Shown here piece after piece: positions 38,401 through 48,151 of a stretch of DNA of 64,000 nt; position 1 is the stretch's first letter, and every line of letters begins with the position of its first letter. The stretch spans positions 1,302,001 to 1,366,000 of the forward strand of contig JADJGB010000008.1 of assembly GCA_016708305.1 (NCBI GenBank), read 5' to 3'. The notes beneath the pieces are model-generated. The model was not told the origin of the DNA. It saw nothing but the letters and a program-made list of their open reading frames with translations, and ran no database searches. Both the position numbers and the translations under genes were made by a program. The DNA comes from Sphingobacteriales bacterium (GTDB taxonomy: Bacteria > Bacteroidota > Bacteroidia > Chitinophagales > Chitinophagaceae).

Positions 38401-40419
38401 GATAATGACTCGCTTGGGAACTTGACTGCGAAGGTTTTGTATGATTTACCTTCTCAGGAATTATTAATCAATGGCGCTACACTCAATCCGCAAAAGAAGG
38501 ACCTTGCCTACGATATTCATTTTTACCTTAGAGACAAAGAAAGCCAGAAGAATAATATTATTTCGTTAACGGCCAATCATTTTGAACTGAAATACCTTAC
38601 ACGCTTTCTTGGTGATTTGTTTTCTGATATCGGAGGCGAGGTTACCGGCAAGTTTGATTTAAAAGGGCCTTTCGATGCACTGTATGTGGTGGGTAAAGGA
38701 AGGCTGAATGATGCAGGATTGAAGGTCAATTTTACCCAGTGTTATTACAAGGTTGAGGATTGTGATCTTGCCCTGACAGCCAATAATATTAATCTAAACG
38801 GTATTGTTTTGAAAGATACTGTAACCCACAATCCAATCTATCTGCAAGGCGGCATTCAGCACGAAGCTTTCAGCAAAATGTTTTTTGACCTCACAGTATC
38901 AACGCGCAAGCCTGGTACCCGAAATGAAGCCAATAACCGCCCCGTACAGGTGTTGAGAACTACCTTCAATGATAATAAACTGTTTTATGGCGATGTAAAA
39001 GCTACGGGCTCCTTTGTGTTATTTGGCTATGCCAACAATACCTATATGAAAATAGATGCTATTGCTTCTACTGCCCATGAGAGCACTTTTACCATTGCTT
39101 CGTCCGACAGCAAGGCAGGTAAAATGCCTGAGTGGATGGTGGAGAGAAAATACGGGGTAGAAATGGCGGACAGTCTTTATAAAAGTACATTATCCAATAT
39201 CGTATATGATTTGGATGTAACAGCAAATCCTAATGTGTTGATGAGATTTGTATTGGACGACCTGACAGGTGATGAAATAAAAGGCAGAGGCTCCGGAACG
39301 CTCAATCTTCGTGCAGGAACTTCGGAACCGTTAAGCTTGAAAGGTAGGTTTGATATTCAGGAAGGCGAGTATGACTTTACATTTCAGTCTTTCTTTAAAA
39401 AACCATTTATCATAAAGAAAGGAGTTGAAAACTCAATTGTTTGGAATGGCGACCCAATGGCAGCCAATATAAATCTGGATGCCTATTATAAGGCGGAGAG
39501 AGTGAGTTTTGCAACATTGTCCAGTGGTTTTGACCTGAACCAGAGCCTGAGCAATGTTCGCGAAAATGTATATGTAAATGCAAAACTGACGGGGCAGCTT
39601 TTTCAACCGAGGTTCAAATTCGGTCTTGATCTTGATCCTAACAGTAAGTACCGAAATGATTTTAATGTTACTTATCTATTTGACCAGCTTCAGAACAATG
39701 AAACACAAATCACCCGCCAGGTAACTTATTTAATTGTGTTCAACAGTTTTGCGCCACCCGAATCTGGTATAGCCGATGTTAAGATCAGTAGTGCGGTTAA
39801 TGAGTTTGGGTATAGTACTATCAGCAGTATTTCGAGCTTATTATTCAATGAGATAAATAAAAAACTAAATAATGAATTGACCAAATTGTTTGGTTCGGAG
39901 GTAAGCCTTGTTTTTGGAAGTTCATTTTATAATAGAAACCTACTGACAACAGGGAATAATGCTTTTAATCTTCCTAATCAGGCCAATTTTAGCGGCGCGC
40001 TTACGGTTCCTGTTTTTAAAGATCGATTTATTATCTCTTTAGGAAGTTCAATGGAGGTGCCATTGCAATCTTCGTTGCAGCAAACCGTCCAGTTTTTGCC
40101 GGATGTGACGCTGGAATGGTTGATTAATGCCAGTGGCACCATCAGGGCTAATTTATTCTATCGAGAGAATTTGGATTATCTTACTACCTCCAGTAGTAGT
40201 GCGGCAAAGTTAAAACGTACCGGCGCAGGCTTGTCGTATCGTCGTGAATTTGAAAAATTCAAAGACTTATTCACAGGTAGCGGCTCAGGAAATAAGATTG
40301 TTGTTCCTGAAGCATCTCCGGTAATGCCGGATACTCTAAAAAAGATAGAACCGGCTTCTGTACATATTAATTCTCAAACTAAATCAGATAAAAATCGTAT
40401 TCAGGGAGATGAATTTTAA
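35467..40419 (+). CDS. tamB: TamB-like translocation/assembly protein, frameshifted
   Basis: About 1,650 residues in total. An N-terminal membrane helix (FKKILLIVLASILFLLIAVW) anchors a very long periplasmic beta-rich body, and the DUF490/TamB signature domain is at the C-terminus (GRFDIQEGEYDFTF, NLDAYYKAERVSFA, GLDLDPN, VTYLIVFNSF). Such proteins bridge the membranes and are linked to lipid transport or barrel assembly. Breaks: an in-frame TAA at 35473 if ATG 35467 is the start; one T short at 35666-35669; one A short at 36157-36160; one A short at 37648-37654. Intact stretches run 36224-37687 and 37669-40419. Confidence 0.85.
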
Positions 40420-40434
40420 ATGAGCCATTGACAC

Positions 40435-41631
40435 TTATATTTCATGGCCGAGTTTTTCTTTTTTGGTTTTCAGGTAACGTTCATTATAACAATTAGGTTT
40501 GGTGATGATGGGGACATTTTCAACTATTGAAAGTCCATAACCTATTAAGCCCACCCGTTTTTTAGGGTTGTTGCTCATCAGCCGAAGTTTGGTTACATTT
40601 AAGTGCCTTAATATTTGCGCTCCTACACCGTAATCTCGCTCATCCATTCTGAAGCCGAGATGCAGATTTGCTTCTACAGTATCCATTCCTTCTTCCTGTA
40701 GTTTATAGGCTTTTAGCTTGTTCATCAATCCGATACCACGTCCTTCCTGATTCATGTATAATATCACGCCTTTCCCTTCATCCTGTACCATTTTCATCGC
40801 ATTATGTAGTTGATCGCCGCAGTCGCAACGCAATGAGCCAAGAATATCGCCGGTAAAGCAAGACGAATGAACTCTTGTGAGAATGGGTTCGCCCTCTTCC
40901 CATTCACCCTTAATGAGCGCAATATGTTCATTGTTGGTGTTTTTTTCCTTAAAAGCAACGAGGGCAAAATCACCGTATTTAGTGGGCATTTTCACTCTTA
41001 CTACTTCCTCTACCAGGGTTTCTTTGGCCACTCTGTATTCAATCAGGTCTTTGATAGAGATTATTTTCAGGTCGTATTTTTTTGCAATTTCTTTCAGTTC
41101 GGGTAGTCTGGCCATGGTGCCGTCTTCGTTCATTATTTCTACTAGAATACCCGCCGGCGGCAAATCGGAGTATCTTATCAGGTCAATGGTGGCTTCGGTG
41201 TGTCCTGCCCGACGCAGCACACCTCCATCTCTTGCCCTAAGGGGAAAGATGTGCCCCGGACGGCCAAAGGCTTCGGGTTTACTTTCTTCATCGGCTAGCG
41301 CCTGAATGGTTTTTGCCCTGTCGTGAGCCGAAATTCCGGTGGTGCACCCATGTCCCAGCAAATCTACACTTATTGTAAAGGGTGTTTCATGCAGTGCAGT
41401 ATTGTTAGTTACCATTAATGGAAGGAGTAGCTTGTCGGCGATCGTTTCAGTAATGGGCGCACAAATCAATCCTCTACCTACTTTCGTCATAAAATTGATC
41501 ATTTCGGGTGTAGCATTAGCGGCGGCAGTGATAAAATCACCCTCATTTTCACGGTCTTCGTCATCCACCACAATTACCAATTTGCCCTTTTTTATATCTT
41601 CAATAGCGCTATCAATACTGTTCAACATCAA
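40435..41631 (-). CDS. ribBA: Bifunctional DHBP synthase / GTP cyclohydrolase II
   Basis: A 398-residue enzyme for two entry steps of riboflavin synthesis. Residues about 5-205 are RibB, with the acidic loop VDDEDRENEGDF and the ligand segment HGCTTGISAHDR. Residues about 210-398 are RibA, with zinc Cys residues in SSCFTGDILGSLRCDCGDQL and EGRGIGLMNKLKAY. It is convergent with tamB. A -7 box (TATCTTTG, plus coordinates 41645-41652) lies 13 bases before the ATG. Confidence 0.96.
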   Translation of the reverse strand: MMLNSIDSAIEDIKKGKLVIVVDDEDRENEGDFITAAANATPEMINFMTKVGRGLICAPITETIADKLLLPLMVTNNTALHETPFTISVDLLGHGCTTGISAHDRAKTIQALADEESKPEAFGRPGHIFPLRARDGGVLRRAGHTEATIDLIRYSDLPPAGILVEIMNEDGTMARLPELKEIAKKYDLKIISIKDLIEYRVAKETLVEEVVRVKMPTKYGDFALVAFKEKNTNNEHIALIKGEWEEGEPILTRVHSSCFTGDILGSLRCDCGDQLHNAMKMVQDEGKGVILYMNQEGRGIGLMNKLKAYKLQEEGMDTVEANLHLGFRMDERDYGVGAQILRHLNVTKLRLMSNNPKKRVGLIGYGLSIVENVPIITKPNCYNERYLKTKKEKLGHEI

Positions 41632-41644
41632 TAATAAATTTTTG

Positions 41645-41652
41645 CAAAGATA
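41645..41652 (-). promoter_or_regulatory. -7 promoter box of ribBA
   Basis: TATCTTTG on the minus strand matches TAnnTTTG, 13 bases before the start codon. Confidence 0.5.
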
Positions 41653-41982
41653 TAATGCTTAACAATAAGGTAGAGAATAAGGTTGAGAATGAGATTATGG
41701 TAAAGATTGAAATTGAGATTGAGATTGAGAATGAGGATTAGGAAAAGGCAAAGATTTGAGGCTATGACAATAGTAAAATTAGAAGACATGGAGAAAACGC
41801 TTCAACTTAAAGGATTGGTTGCTTAATTGCCTCACTTTCATTTAATTAAATGTTAAACGAGTCTATTTTGCTTGATTCAAATCAATTTTTTTGGCTAACA
41901 AGGAATGGTTACAATTTGTTAACACTTGTAAGCAAAATGTTAAAGTTAATTTCTTTTATTTGCACCAAATAAAATTAGAATT
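41653..41982. other. Intergenic region with purine-rich hexamer repeats
   Basis: About 330 bases between divergent ribBA and the Oar-like receptor. Positions about 41669-41745 are purine-rich and repeat GAGATT/GAGAAT-like words (attgagattgagattgaga). The right part is AT-rich and should hold the receptor promoter; ttatttg near 41955 is only a partial match to the -7 consensus. No gene seen. Confidence 0.5.
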
Positions 41983-44900
41983 ATGCTTAAGAAAATTTAT
42001 TTGTTCATAATTGTGGCACTTCTTACCACAGGTTATGTAAATGGACAGGTTACTACCAGTAGTATTACCGGTAAGGTAATTAATGATGAGGGATCACCAT
42101 TAAAAGGTGCTACGGTAACAGCCACCAATACCCAGACAGGCGCTGTTTACAGAGGTGTTACTAATGAAAATGGTATAATTAACCTGGCAAACATGGCTGT
42201 TGGTGGCCCATATAAAGTAGAAGTAACCTATGTAGGGTATAATAATAGTATTCAGGATGATATTTTTTTACAATTAGGGCAGCCTTATATATTAAATACC
42301 ACGCTCGTTACCGTTGGAAAATTTTTAGAAGAGGTGGTAGTTTCAGGTAGCATTAATGCATTAAAAACTAATAAGTTAGGGTCTGCTACTACTGTTACCA
42401 GAACACAAATTGCCAGTTTACCATCAATTACAAGAGGGGTAAATGATATCACTCGTTTAGCGCCTCAAGCTAACGGTAGCTCAATTGGTGGTGGCAACTA
42501 CCGCTCCAATAACTTTATGGTTGATGGTGCTAACTTTAATAACCAGTTTGGTATCGGAGAGAATGTTCCGGCAAGAGGAGCGCCTATTTCGTTAGATGCT
42601 ATAGAACAAGTAACCGTAAATATTACGCCTTATGATGTTCGTCAATCCGGCTTTACAGGGGCTGCTATTAATGCAGTAACTCGTTCAGGAAAAAACAAGT
42701 TTTTTGGAACAGCATTTTACACTACTCGTTCTGATAAGCAACAAGGCTACAGAGTAGAAAATGTTATGCTTCCTGTAAATAAATTTAAGGAGAATCAATT
42801 TGGAGCAAGCGTCGGCGGCCCTATTATTAAAAATAAGTTATTCTTCTTCTTAAACTTTGAAAATCAAATTACACAAGAACCTGGTCCTTCAAAAATAGCA
42901 TCTACACCAACGCAACCCTTTGTTGCCGGTTCTCCAAATTTCATAGCGAGACCTACTGCAGAAAAATTAGACGTAATCAGTAAATATTTAAAAGATAATT
43001 ACAATTACGAAACCGGTCCTTATCAAGGATATAGTAATGAAAAAGCAAATAAAAAATTATTTGGAAGGATTGACTGGAATATTAACCAAAGCCATAAAGT
43101 AAACTTTCGGTTTTCGAAGGTAGATAGTAAAGTGCCTAGTTCAGTTAGTACTTCCACATCTAATTCGGGGGTAACTTTTTCAGGTGCCAACAATCGTCTA
43201 AGCGAAAACGCATTACATTTTTCAAACTCTAATTATTTTCAGGAGGACAACTTATACACAGGTACTTTGGAGTATAATGGTCGCATTGGTAATTTAAACC
43301 ATTCTTTTCGTGCGTCTTACGTAAACCAATATGCACCAAGAAGTAGCAACAGTAGCTTGTTCCCGTTAGTGGATATAAAGGACGGCGCATCTGTTTATAC
43401 CACTTTTGGTTATGAGCCGTTTACCTATGGTAATTTAAGAGATGTGAAAACCTGGACTGCAAACTATGACGCATCTTATACTTTAGGAGATCATAACATA
43501 ACCGGCGGTTTGCAATTTGAAACCAGCAAAACCAAAAATGGTTTCCAGCGTTATGGCACAGGATATTTTGTATTTGACTCATGGGATGATTTTGTGAACA
43601 AAAAGAAACCCAGCAACTTTGCAATTACTTATCCCCTTACTCCTGATGGATCTCAAGCATTTCCCAGTTTTAAATTTAATCAGTTTTCATTATATTTACA
43701 AGACGAATATAATGTAACTGATCGTTTTAAATTAATGGCGGGTTTACGTCTCGAATTACCAACATTCCCTGGTGTTGACGAAATAAGGACACACCCCTTA
43801 GTGGAGGCATTGTCGTTTAATGGAGATGAAAAAATCAATACAGGTCAGCTGCCAAGCGCTAAAGTAATGGTTTCTCCAAGGCTGGGTTTTAACTATGATA
43901 TTATCGGTGACCGTTCCGTAATATTACGAGGCGGAAGTGGTGTATTCACTGGTAGAATTCCTTTTGTATGGATTGTGGCTCAATCAGGCGATGCCGGTAT
44001 GTTGCAATACTTACAAAACATTGCAAAAGGAGACACAAGAATGCCCGACTTTAATCCAGACCCTAAACAACTAATTCCTAATCCTAAGGCAGAGCCTGGT
44101 AAATCTATCCCTAGTAGTATTTCTGCAATGGCACACAATCTTAAGTTTCCTCAAACCTGGAAATCAAGTTTGGCTGTGGATATTCGTTTGCCTTGGGGCA
44201 TGGTAGGAACATTAGAAGGTATTTATAATAAAGACATTAATTCTGTGGTAGCCAGAGATGCTAATTTAGTAAATCCGCAGGCATTAAGCGTTTCAGGTTA
44301 TGCAGATAACAGAATGATATATCCTTCAGCCACTATAGATAAATATATCAATAAATTAAAAACAGTTACCGAAAATGGAATAGTATATGATATAGCGGCA
44401 TTTGATGGTACCAAAGCTTTAACCGCTATTGTAATGGATAATGCAAAAGGTGGTCATTACTGGTCATTGACTGCTCAATTAACCAAAATTTTTAGCAAAG
44501 GCTTCTCCGCAATGATTGCCTATACAAAAAGTGGAGCCAAAAACTTTGGTGATGGTTCCGGCGACCAAATTGTAAACTTATGGTCTATCCCTTACCAAAA
44601 TACAGGAAATCCTAACGTTTCAAATTTATCATTTACTAGTAATGTATTGCCCAGCAGACTGGTTGGTAGCCTTTCTTACTCCAATACATGGATCGGCAAG
44701 TTAAAAACCAGTATGAATCTGTTCTATTCCGGTTCGGCTCAGGGTAGATATTCATTTTACTACACAACTGACTTCAATAGAGATGGTCAAACTAATGATT
44801 TAATTTATGTTCCCAAGGATCCAAGCGAAATTACTTTCGTAAATATTCCTGCCGGAACATCTGGTTATTCGAAAGCATATACGGCTCAGGAACAATCTGA

Positions 44901-45303
44901 TATTTTCTTTAATTTTATTGACAACAATAATTACCTAAGTACTCGCAAGGGGCAATATGCTGAAAGAAATGGAGCTGTTATGCCTTGGAGAAATCAATGG
45001 GATTTTAGATTATCGCAAGAGTTATTCAACGGTATTGGCGGTGGTAAAAACTCTTTTGAAGTTTTTTGGGATGTATTTAATATTGGCAATTTATTGAACC
45101 CCGACTGGGGAGTAAATAAAATTGCACAAAACGGACTTTTGGTGCCTCAAAATACTAGTTCTTTAGAAGTTGGGGGCTCTGTTAAACCAACTTTCCGTTT
45201 GGGCGCTTCTGGCGGCGATATTATAAAAACCACCTACAGAACCAACCAGGCAATCTCATCTACATATTATATGCAATTTGGGGTAAGACTTAACTTCAAC
45301 TAA
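41983..45303 (+). CDS. Oar-like TonB-dependent receptor with carboxypeptidase-like domain
   Basis: A 1,106-residue outer-membrane protein. The signal peptide ends near YVNGQ. Residues about 26-115 are a CarboxypepD_reg domain (ITGKVINDEGSPLKGATVTA). The plug follows from about 120 (GSINALKTNKLGSATTVTR, NFMVDGANFNNQFGIGENVP, ITPYDVRQSGFTGAAINAVTRSG), the pattern of Oar/OmpA-type receptors in this phylum, then a large 22-strand-type barrel ending in YMQFGVRLNFN. The frame is intact. The ligand is unknown; Oar relatives have been tied to protein import or to Type-IX-linked traffic. A strong terminator follows. Confidence 0.93.
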   Translation: MLKKIYLFIIVALLTTGYVNGQVTTSSITGKVINDEGSPLKGATVTATNTQTGAVYRGVTNENGIINLANMAVGGPYKVEVTYVGYNNSIQDDIFLQLGQPYILNTTLVTVGKFLEEVVVSGSINALKTNKLGSATTVTRTQIASLPSITRGVNDITRLAPQANGSSIGGGNYRSNNFMVDGANFNNQFGIGENVPARGAPISLDAIEQVTVNITPYDVRQSGFTGAAINAVTRSGKNKFFGTAFYTTRSDKQQGYRVENVMLPVNKFKENQFGASVGGPIIKNKLFFFLNFENQITQEPGPSKIASTPTQPFVAGSPNFIARPTAEKLDVISKYLKDNYNYETGPYQGYSNEKANKKLFGRIDWNINQSHKVNFRFSKVDSKVPSSVSTSTSNSGVTFSGANNRLSENALHFSNSNYFQEDNLYTGTLEYNGRIGNLNHSFRASYVNQYAPRSSNSSLFPLVDIKDGASVYTTFGYEPFTYGNLRDVKTWTANYDASYTLGDHNITGGLQFETSKTKNGFQRYGTGYFVFDSWDDFVNKKKPSNFAITYPLTPDGSQAFPSFKFNQFSLYLQDEYNVTDRFKLMAGLRLELPTFPGVDEIRTHPLVEALSFNGDEKINTGQLPSAKVMVSPRLGFNYDIIGDRSVILRGGSGVFTGRIPFVWIVAQSGDAGMLQYLQNIAKGDTRMPDFNPDPKQLIPNPKAEPGKSIPSSISAMAHNLKFPQTWKSSLAVDIRLPWGMVGTLEGIYNKDINSVVARDANLVNPQALSVSGYADNRMIYPSATIDKYINKLKTVTENGIVYDIAAFDGTKALTAIVMDNAKGGHYWSLTAQLTKIFSKGFSAMIAYTKSGAKNFGDGSGDQIVNLWSIPYQNTGNPNVSNLSFTSNVLPSRLVGSLSYSNTWIGKLKTSMNLFYSGSAQGRYSFYYTTDFNRDGQTNDLIYVPKDPSEITFVNIPAGTSGYSKAYTAQEQSDIFFNFIDNNNYLSTRKGQYAERNGAVMPWRNQWDFRLSQELFNGIGGGKNSFEVFWDVFNIGNLLNPDWGVNKIAQNGLLVPQNTSSLEVGGSVKPTFRLGASGGDIIKTTYRTNQAISSTYYMQFGVRLNFN

Positions 45304-45320
45304 TAGCATTAAATATTTTT

Positions 45321-45354
45321 AAAAACGCCTCCGTAAAAAGAGGCGTTTTTTTTA
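45321..45354 (+). terminator. Terminator of the Oar-like gene
   Basis: AAAAACGCCTC pairs with GAGGCGTTTTT (11 bp) around an 8-base loop, followed by more T. The group II intron begins at the next base, which is the classical insertion site of group IIC introns. Confidence 0.92.
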
Positions 45355-45900
45355 GTATGTCGGGCATGGTATTAAGCTAACAGGATGCGAGTTCCTGTAT
45401 GTGCCGAGTTGATAGGAAACATTAGCGACTGACAAGGGTGTCGGGGGCGACCCCGAATCTGAAAGAAGTCATCAGCAAATCTGAAGTTCTGACGAATAGA
45501 AATCTGATAGAAGGCTCTTAAGAGAGGGCAACCGAGCCATGGATTGGGAACGCCCAAAACTCAACCGTAACTCAAAGAGTAAATCAGGCAGAACGCAGAG
45601 AAAGTTTAATATCTTATCCCGAGAGGTCTTGCAGTATGCACCAATGTGCAGATTGTCCATCGATGAACAATTATATAACTACGAGGGAAACCGTATGTGG
45701 AGCTTGGGCAATAAAGGCGTTGCAAGTAAAAGAAGCAGGCGAACAGGAACGAGCCTTAACGCAGTATTTGATGGGAGTGATATTGTTTATACAATCTCAC
45801 ATCAAATTACAAGAAGTTAAACAGTTAAAAGAAACCGCCGTGTGCGAGAGCATGCACGGTGGTGTGAGAGGGCGGGGAGTAATCCCCCTACCTACTCGAT
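45355..45900 (+). mobile_element. ORF-less group II intron (IIC-like)
   Basis: The 5' end GTATGTCGGGCATGG and the following ggttgataggaaacattagcg-type segments (here gagttgataggaaacattag) resemble bacterial group II domain I. The 3' part has domain V: ACCGCCGTG, TGC, a GAGA loop, GCA, a 2-base bulge and CACGGTGGT, starting at 45834. The catalytic triad appears as CGC with the usual G-U pair, as in class IIC. Domain VI follows (GGGG stem with CCCC, then the bulged-A region cctacct), ending CTACTCGAT. No reverse transcriptase is encoded; 546 bases in all. Mobility would need a maturase in trans. Confidence 0.82.
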
Positions 45901-45981
45901 TTCCCCAAAAATCCTTAAATAGAATGTTGAAAATTTTCTAATACGGAAAAAAGTCCGTATATTTGGGACAAATAACTAAAA

Positions 45982-46531
45982 ATGAAGAAGAAGTATCCCG
46001 AAGAAGAAGATAATGCTTCTGTTGTCAATGAATCGTCAGCGGCATTGTTAAGTGATAAGTCTGAAAAAATGCGGTTTTCTGCTATCGCCTACATTAGTCC
46101 TATAAGGCGGGTGCTGTCATTTTTGTCGCTGGAGAATGAAAAGAATTTTGATTCACTAAAAAGTAAAACCGACTTTATTGGTTTTATCAGAAAAGGCATT
46201 CCCAAAAAAGCGGTTGATGAATTATGTGATATTATAGAATTTTCTGCTTTGGAGATGGCGAATATTTTGCATACAACTGATAGAACTCTGCGCCGCTATA
46301 CCGCCAATCAACTATTAAACCCGGAGCAATCTGAAAGATTAGTGGAATTGGCTTTTCTGTATGCAAGGGGAGAGGAGGTTTTTTTATACAATGGATCAGT
46401 TTAAGCTTTGGATGAGTTCGCCGGTAATGGCACTTGGCAACAAAATGCCCAAAGAGTTCTTAGACACATCTATGGGTATTGATTTGTTGATGGATGAATT
46501 GGGTCGTATTGAATATGGAATTTTTGCCTGA
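45982..46531 (+). CDS. Xre/ParS-type antitoxin (DUF2384) of a RES system, frameshifted
   Basis: The first frame gives 140 residues with a helix-turn-helix-like centre (ALEMANILHTTDRTLRRY) and LLNPEQSERLVELAFLYARGEEVF. The rest is in the next frame: DQFKLWMSSPVMALGNKMP, then a stretch with LDTSMGIDLLMDELGRIEYGIF, the ParS toxin-binding tail. One T fewer in the run 46379-46385 joins them into about 182 residues. It binds and blocks the RES toxin and probably represses its own promoter. Its TGA overlaps the toxin ATG by one base. Confidence 0.88.
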
Positions 46532-46992
46532 TGAAACTTTATCGGATTAGCAGATGCGAATTTATTAATGATCTTTCTGGCGCAGGTGCAGTGTTGTATC
46601 CTGGGCGATGGCATAGCAAGGGCTCAAGGGTTTTATATACTGCTTCTTCTGCTTCATTGGCTATGTTGGAAAGCCTTGCTCATATTACCAGTGTTACCAG
46701 GCTTCGGGCATGCATGATTTGTTTGGATATTCCGGACAGTTCTCCAATAATGGAGCTGACAATAGATGACTTGCCCAATGACTGGCAAATTAATCCGCCT
46801 CCTGATATTTTAAAAAGATATGGAGATGAACTAATTGTTGAAAATAAATTTTTGGCATTAAAAGTACCTTCGGCAATTTTGTTTGAGGAAAATAATTTTA
46901 TTTTGAATACGACTCATAAGGATTTTCATAAAATTAAAGTTATTTACAGCAGGGTTTTAGCTATTGATGACCGGCTATTAAATTTTAGCTGA
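46531..46992 (+). CDS. RES-domain toxin (NAD+-consuming)
   Basis: A 153-residue RES-family protein, intact. Family key residues are visible: Arg26 in PGRWHSKG, Tyr36 in VLYTASS and Glu47 in LAMLESLAH. Characterised RES toxins degrade NAD+ and halt growth until neutralised by the Xre-type partner upstream. The stop codon overlaps the rnhA ATG (TGATG), so the antitoxin, toxin and rnhA are translationally chained. Confidence 0.9.
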   Translation: MKLYRISRCEFINDLSGAGAVLYPGRWHSKGSRVLYTASSASLAMLESLAHITSVTRLRACMICLDIPDSSPIMELTIDDLPNDWQINPPPDILKRYGDELIVENKFLALKVPSAILFEENNFILNTTHKDFHKIKVIYSRVLAIDDRLLNFS

Positions 46993-47471
46993 TGAGCGAT
47001 AAAAATAAAATAATAATTTATACTAATGGGTCTTCACGGGGAAATCCGGGACCGGGTGGTTACGGAGTGGTGTTAATGTTTGGTAATATCCGAAAGGAGC
47101 TTTCGGCAGGTTTTACCCATACTACCAATAACCGAATGGAGTTAATGGCGGTTATTGAGGGATTGAAAGCGTTGAAAAAGAATGATATTCCGGTTATCAT
47201 TTATTCTGATAGTCAGTATGTGGTTAATGCTATTACTAAAGGCTGGCTGAACAAATGGATAAAAACCAATTTTAAGGGTGGAAAAAAAAATAGGGATTTG
47301 TGGATGGAGTATTATCGGCTGGCAAAGGATTTGCAGATCGATTTGGTGTGGGTAAAAGGACATGCTTCCAACCCTTTTAATAACCGATGCGATCACCTTG
47401 CTACCCGGTCGGCTGATGGAGAAAACCTTTTGGAGGATAAGGGGTTTAATAAAGCCGAGCTATTTGATTGA
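46992..47471 (+). CDS. rnhA: Ribonuclease HI with altered catalytic Asp
   Basis: A 159-residue enzyme family that removes RNA from RNA-DNA hybrids. GNPGPGGYG, TTNNRMELMAVIEGL (catalytic Glu), YSDSQYV (second catalytic Asp) and WVKGHASNPFNNRCDHLA (His and last Asp) are all present, with a basic handle region between. The first catalytic Asp, in the usual YTDGS, is Asn12 here (AAT at 47025-47027). If real, this should abolish metal-dependent cleavage; a G-to-A sequence error is the alternative. Another RNase H may exist elsewhere in the genome. Confidence 0.93.
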   Translation: MSDKNKIIIYTNGSSRGNPGPGGYGVVLMFGNIRKELSAGFTHTTNNRMELMAVIEGLKALKKNDIPVIIYSDSQYVVNAITKGWLNKWIKTNFKGGKKNRDLWMEYYRLAKDLQIDLVWVKGHASNPFNNRCDHLATRSADGENLLEDKGFNKAELFD

Positions 47472-47497
47472 TTTTTGAATTTAGATTTAGAATATAA

Positions 47498-48150
47498 ATG
47501 AAGGTATTTTGTATCCCCGGTTTTGGAGTGGATGAAAAAATATTTGGGCAGTTGACTATCAATAATGCAGTACTCAAATTTTAAACTGGCATGATCCTTT
47601 GCCTAAGGAAACGATAGAGGAATATGCCTCTCGCCTGGCTGAGGATATTGATGAGCCGGAACCGGTAATCATAGGGATTTCGTTTGGTGGAATGATGGCT
47701 ATAGAAATTGCCAAACAAAGGGCGGTGAAGCAAATTATCCTCATTTCCAGTGTCAAAAACAGAAAAGAACTGCCTTTACACCTTAAAGCGATTGGTTTTT
47801 TCCGTTTGGATAAAATCTTTCCGGTAAAGAAAATTAAGCAGAGCGAAAGGGCCTATGACATTGCCAATAAAAGATTAGGCGCTTATACCGAAGAAGAGAA
47901 ATCTTTTGCCAATACCTACCGAAAAAACGGAGATATCAATTATATCAATTGGTCTTTTGACAAAATACTCAATTGGAAAAACACCTGGTATCCCGAAAAT
48001 ATCATTCATATTCACGGAGATAAAGACAATATTTTCCCCATAAAAACTACTTCACCCACCCACCTGATCAAGGGTGGTACACACATGATGTCTTGGAACA
48101 GGGCGGGTGAAATCAGTGTTATAATTAATCAAGTAATGGCTGAGATTTAG
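47498..48150 (+). CDS. Alpha/beta hydrolase-like protein, frameshifted
   Basis: The start (MKVFCIPGFGVDEKIFGQL) and the remainder (NWHDPLPKETIEEYASRLAE, the nucleophile elbow GISFGGMMAIEIAK, the IHGDKDNIFPI acid region and the GGTHMMSWNRAGE His region) lie in different frames. One base added around 47576-47582 joins them into about 217 residues. A complete Ser-Asp-His set is present. Substrate unknown. Gly-Phe-Gly near the N-terminus serves as the oxyanion region. Confidence 0.8.
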
Positions 48151-48151
48151 A

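Noticed and set aside
45636..45941. A 101-residue reading frame with a CxxC-like N-terminus inside the group II intron
   Set aside because: It overlaps intron domains IV-VI, including the conserved domain V, and resembles no maturase; it is most likely a chance frame across structured RNA.
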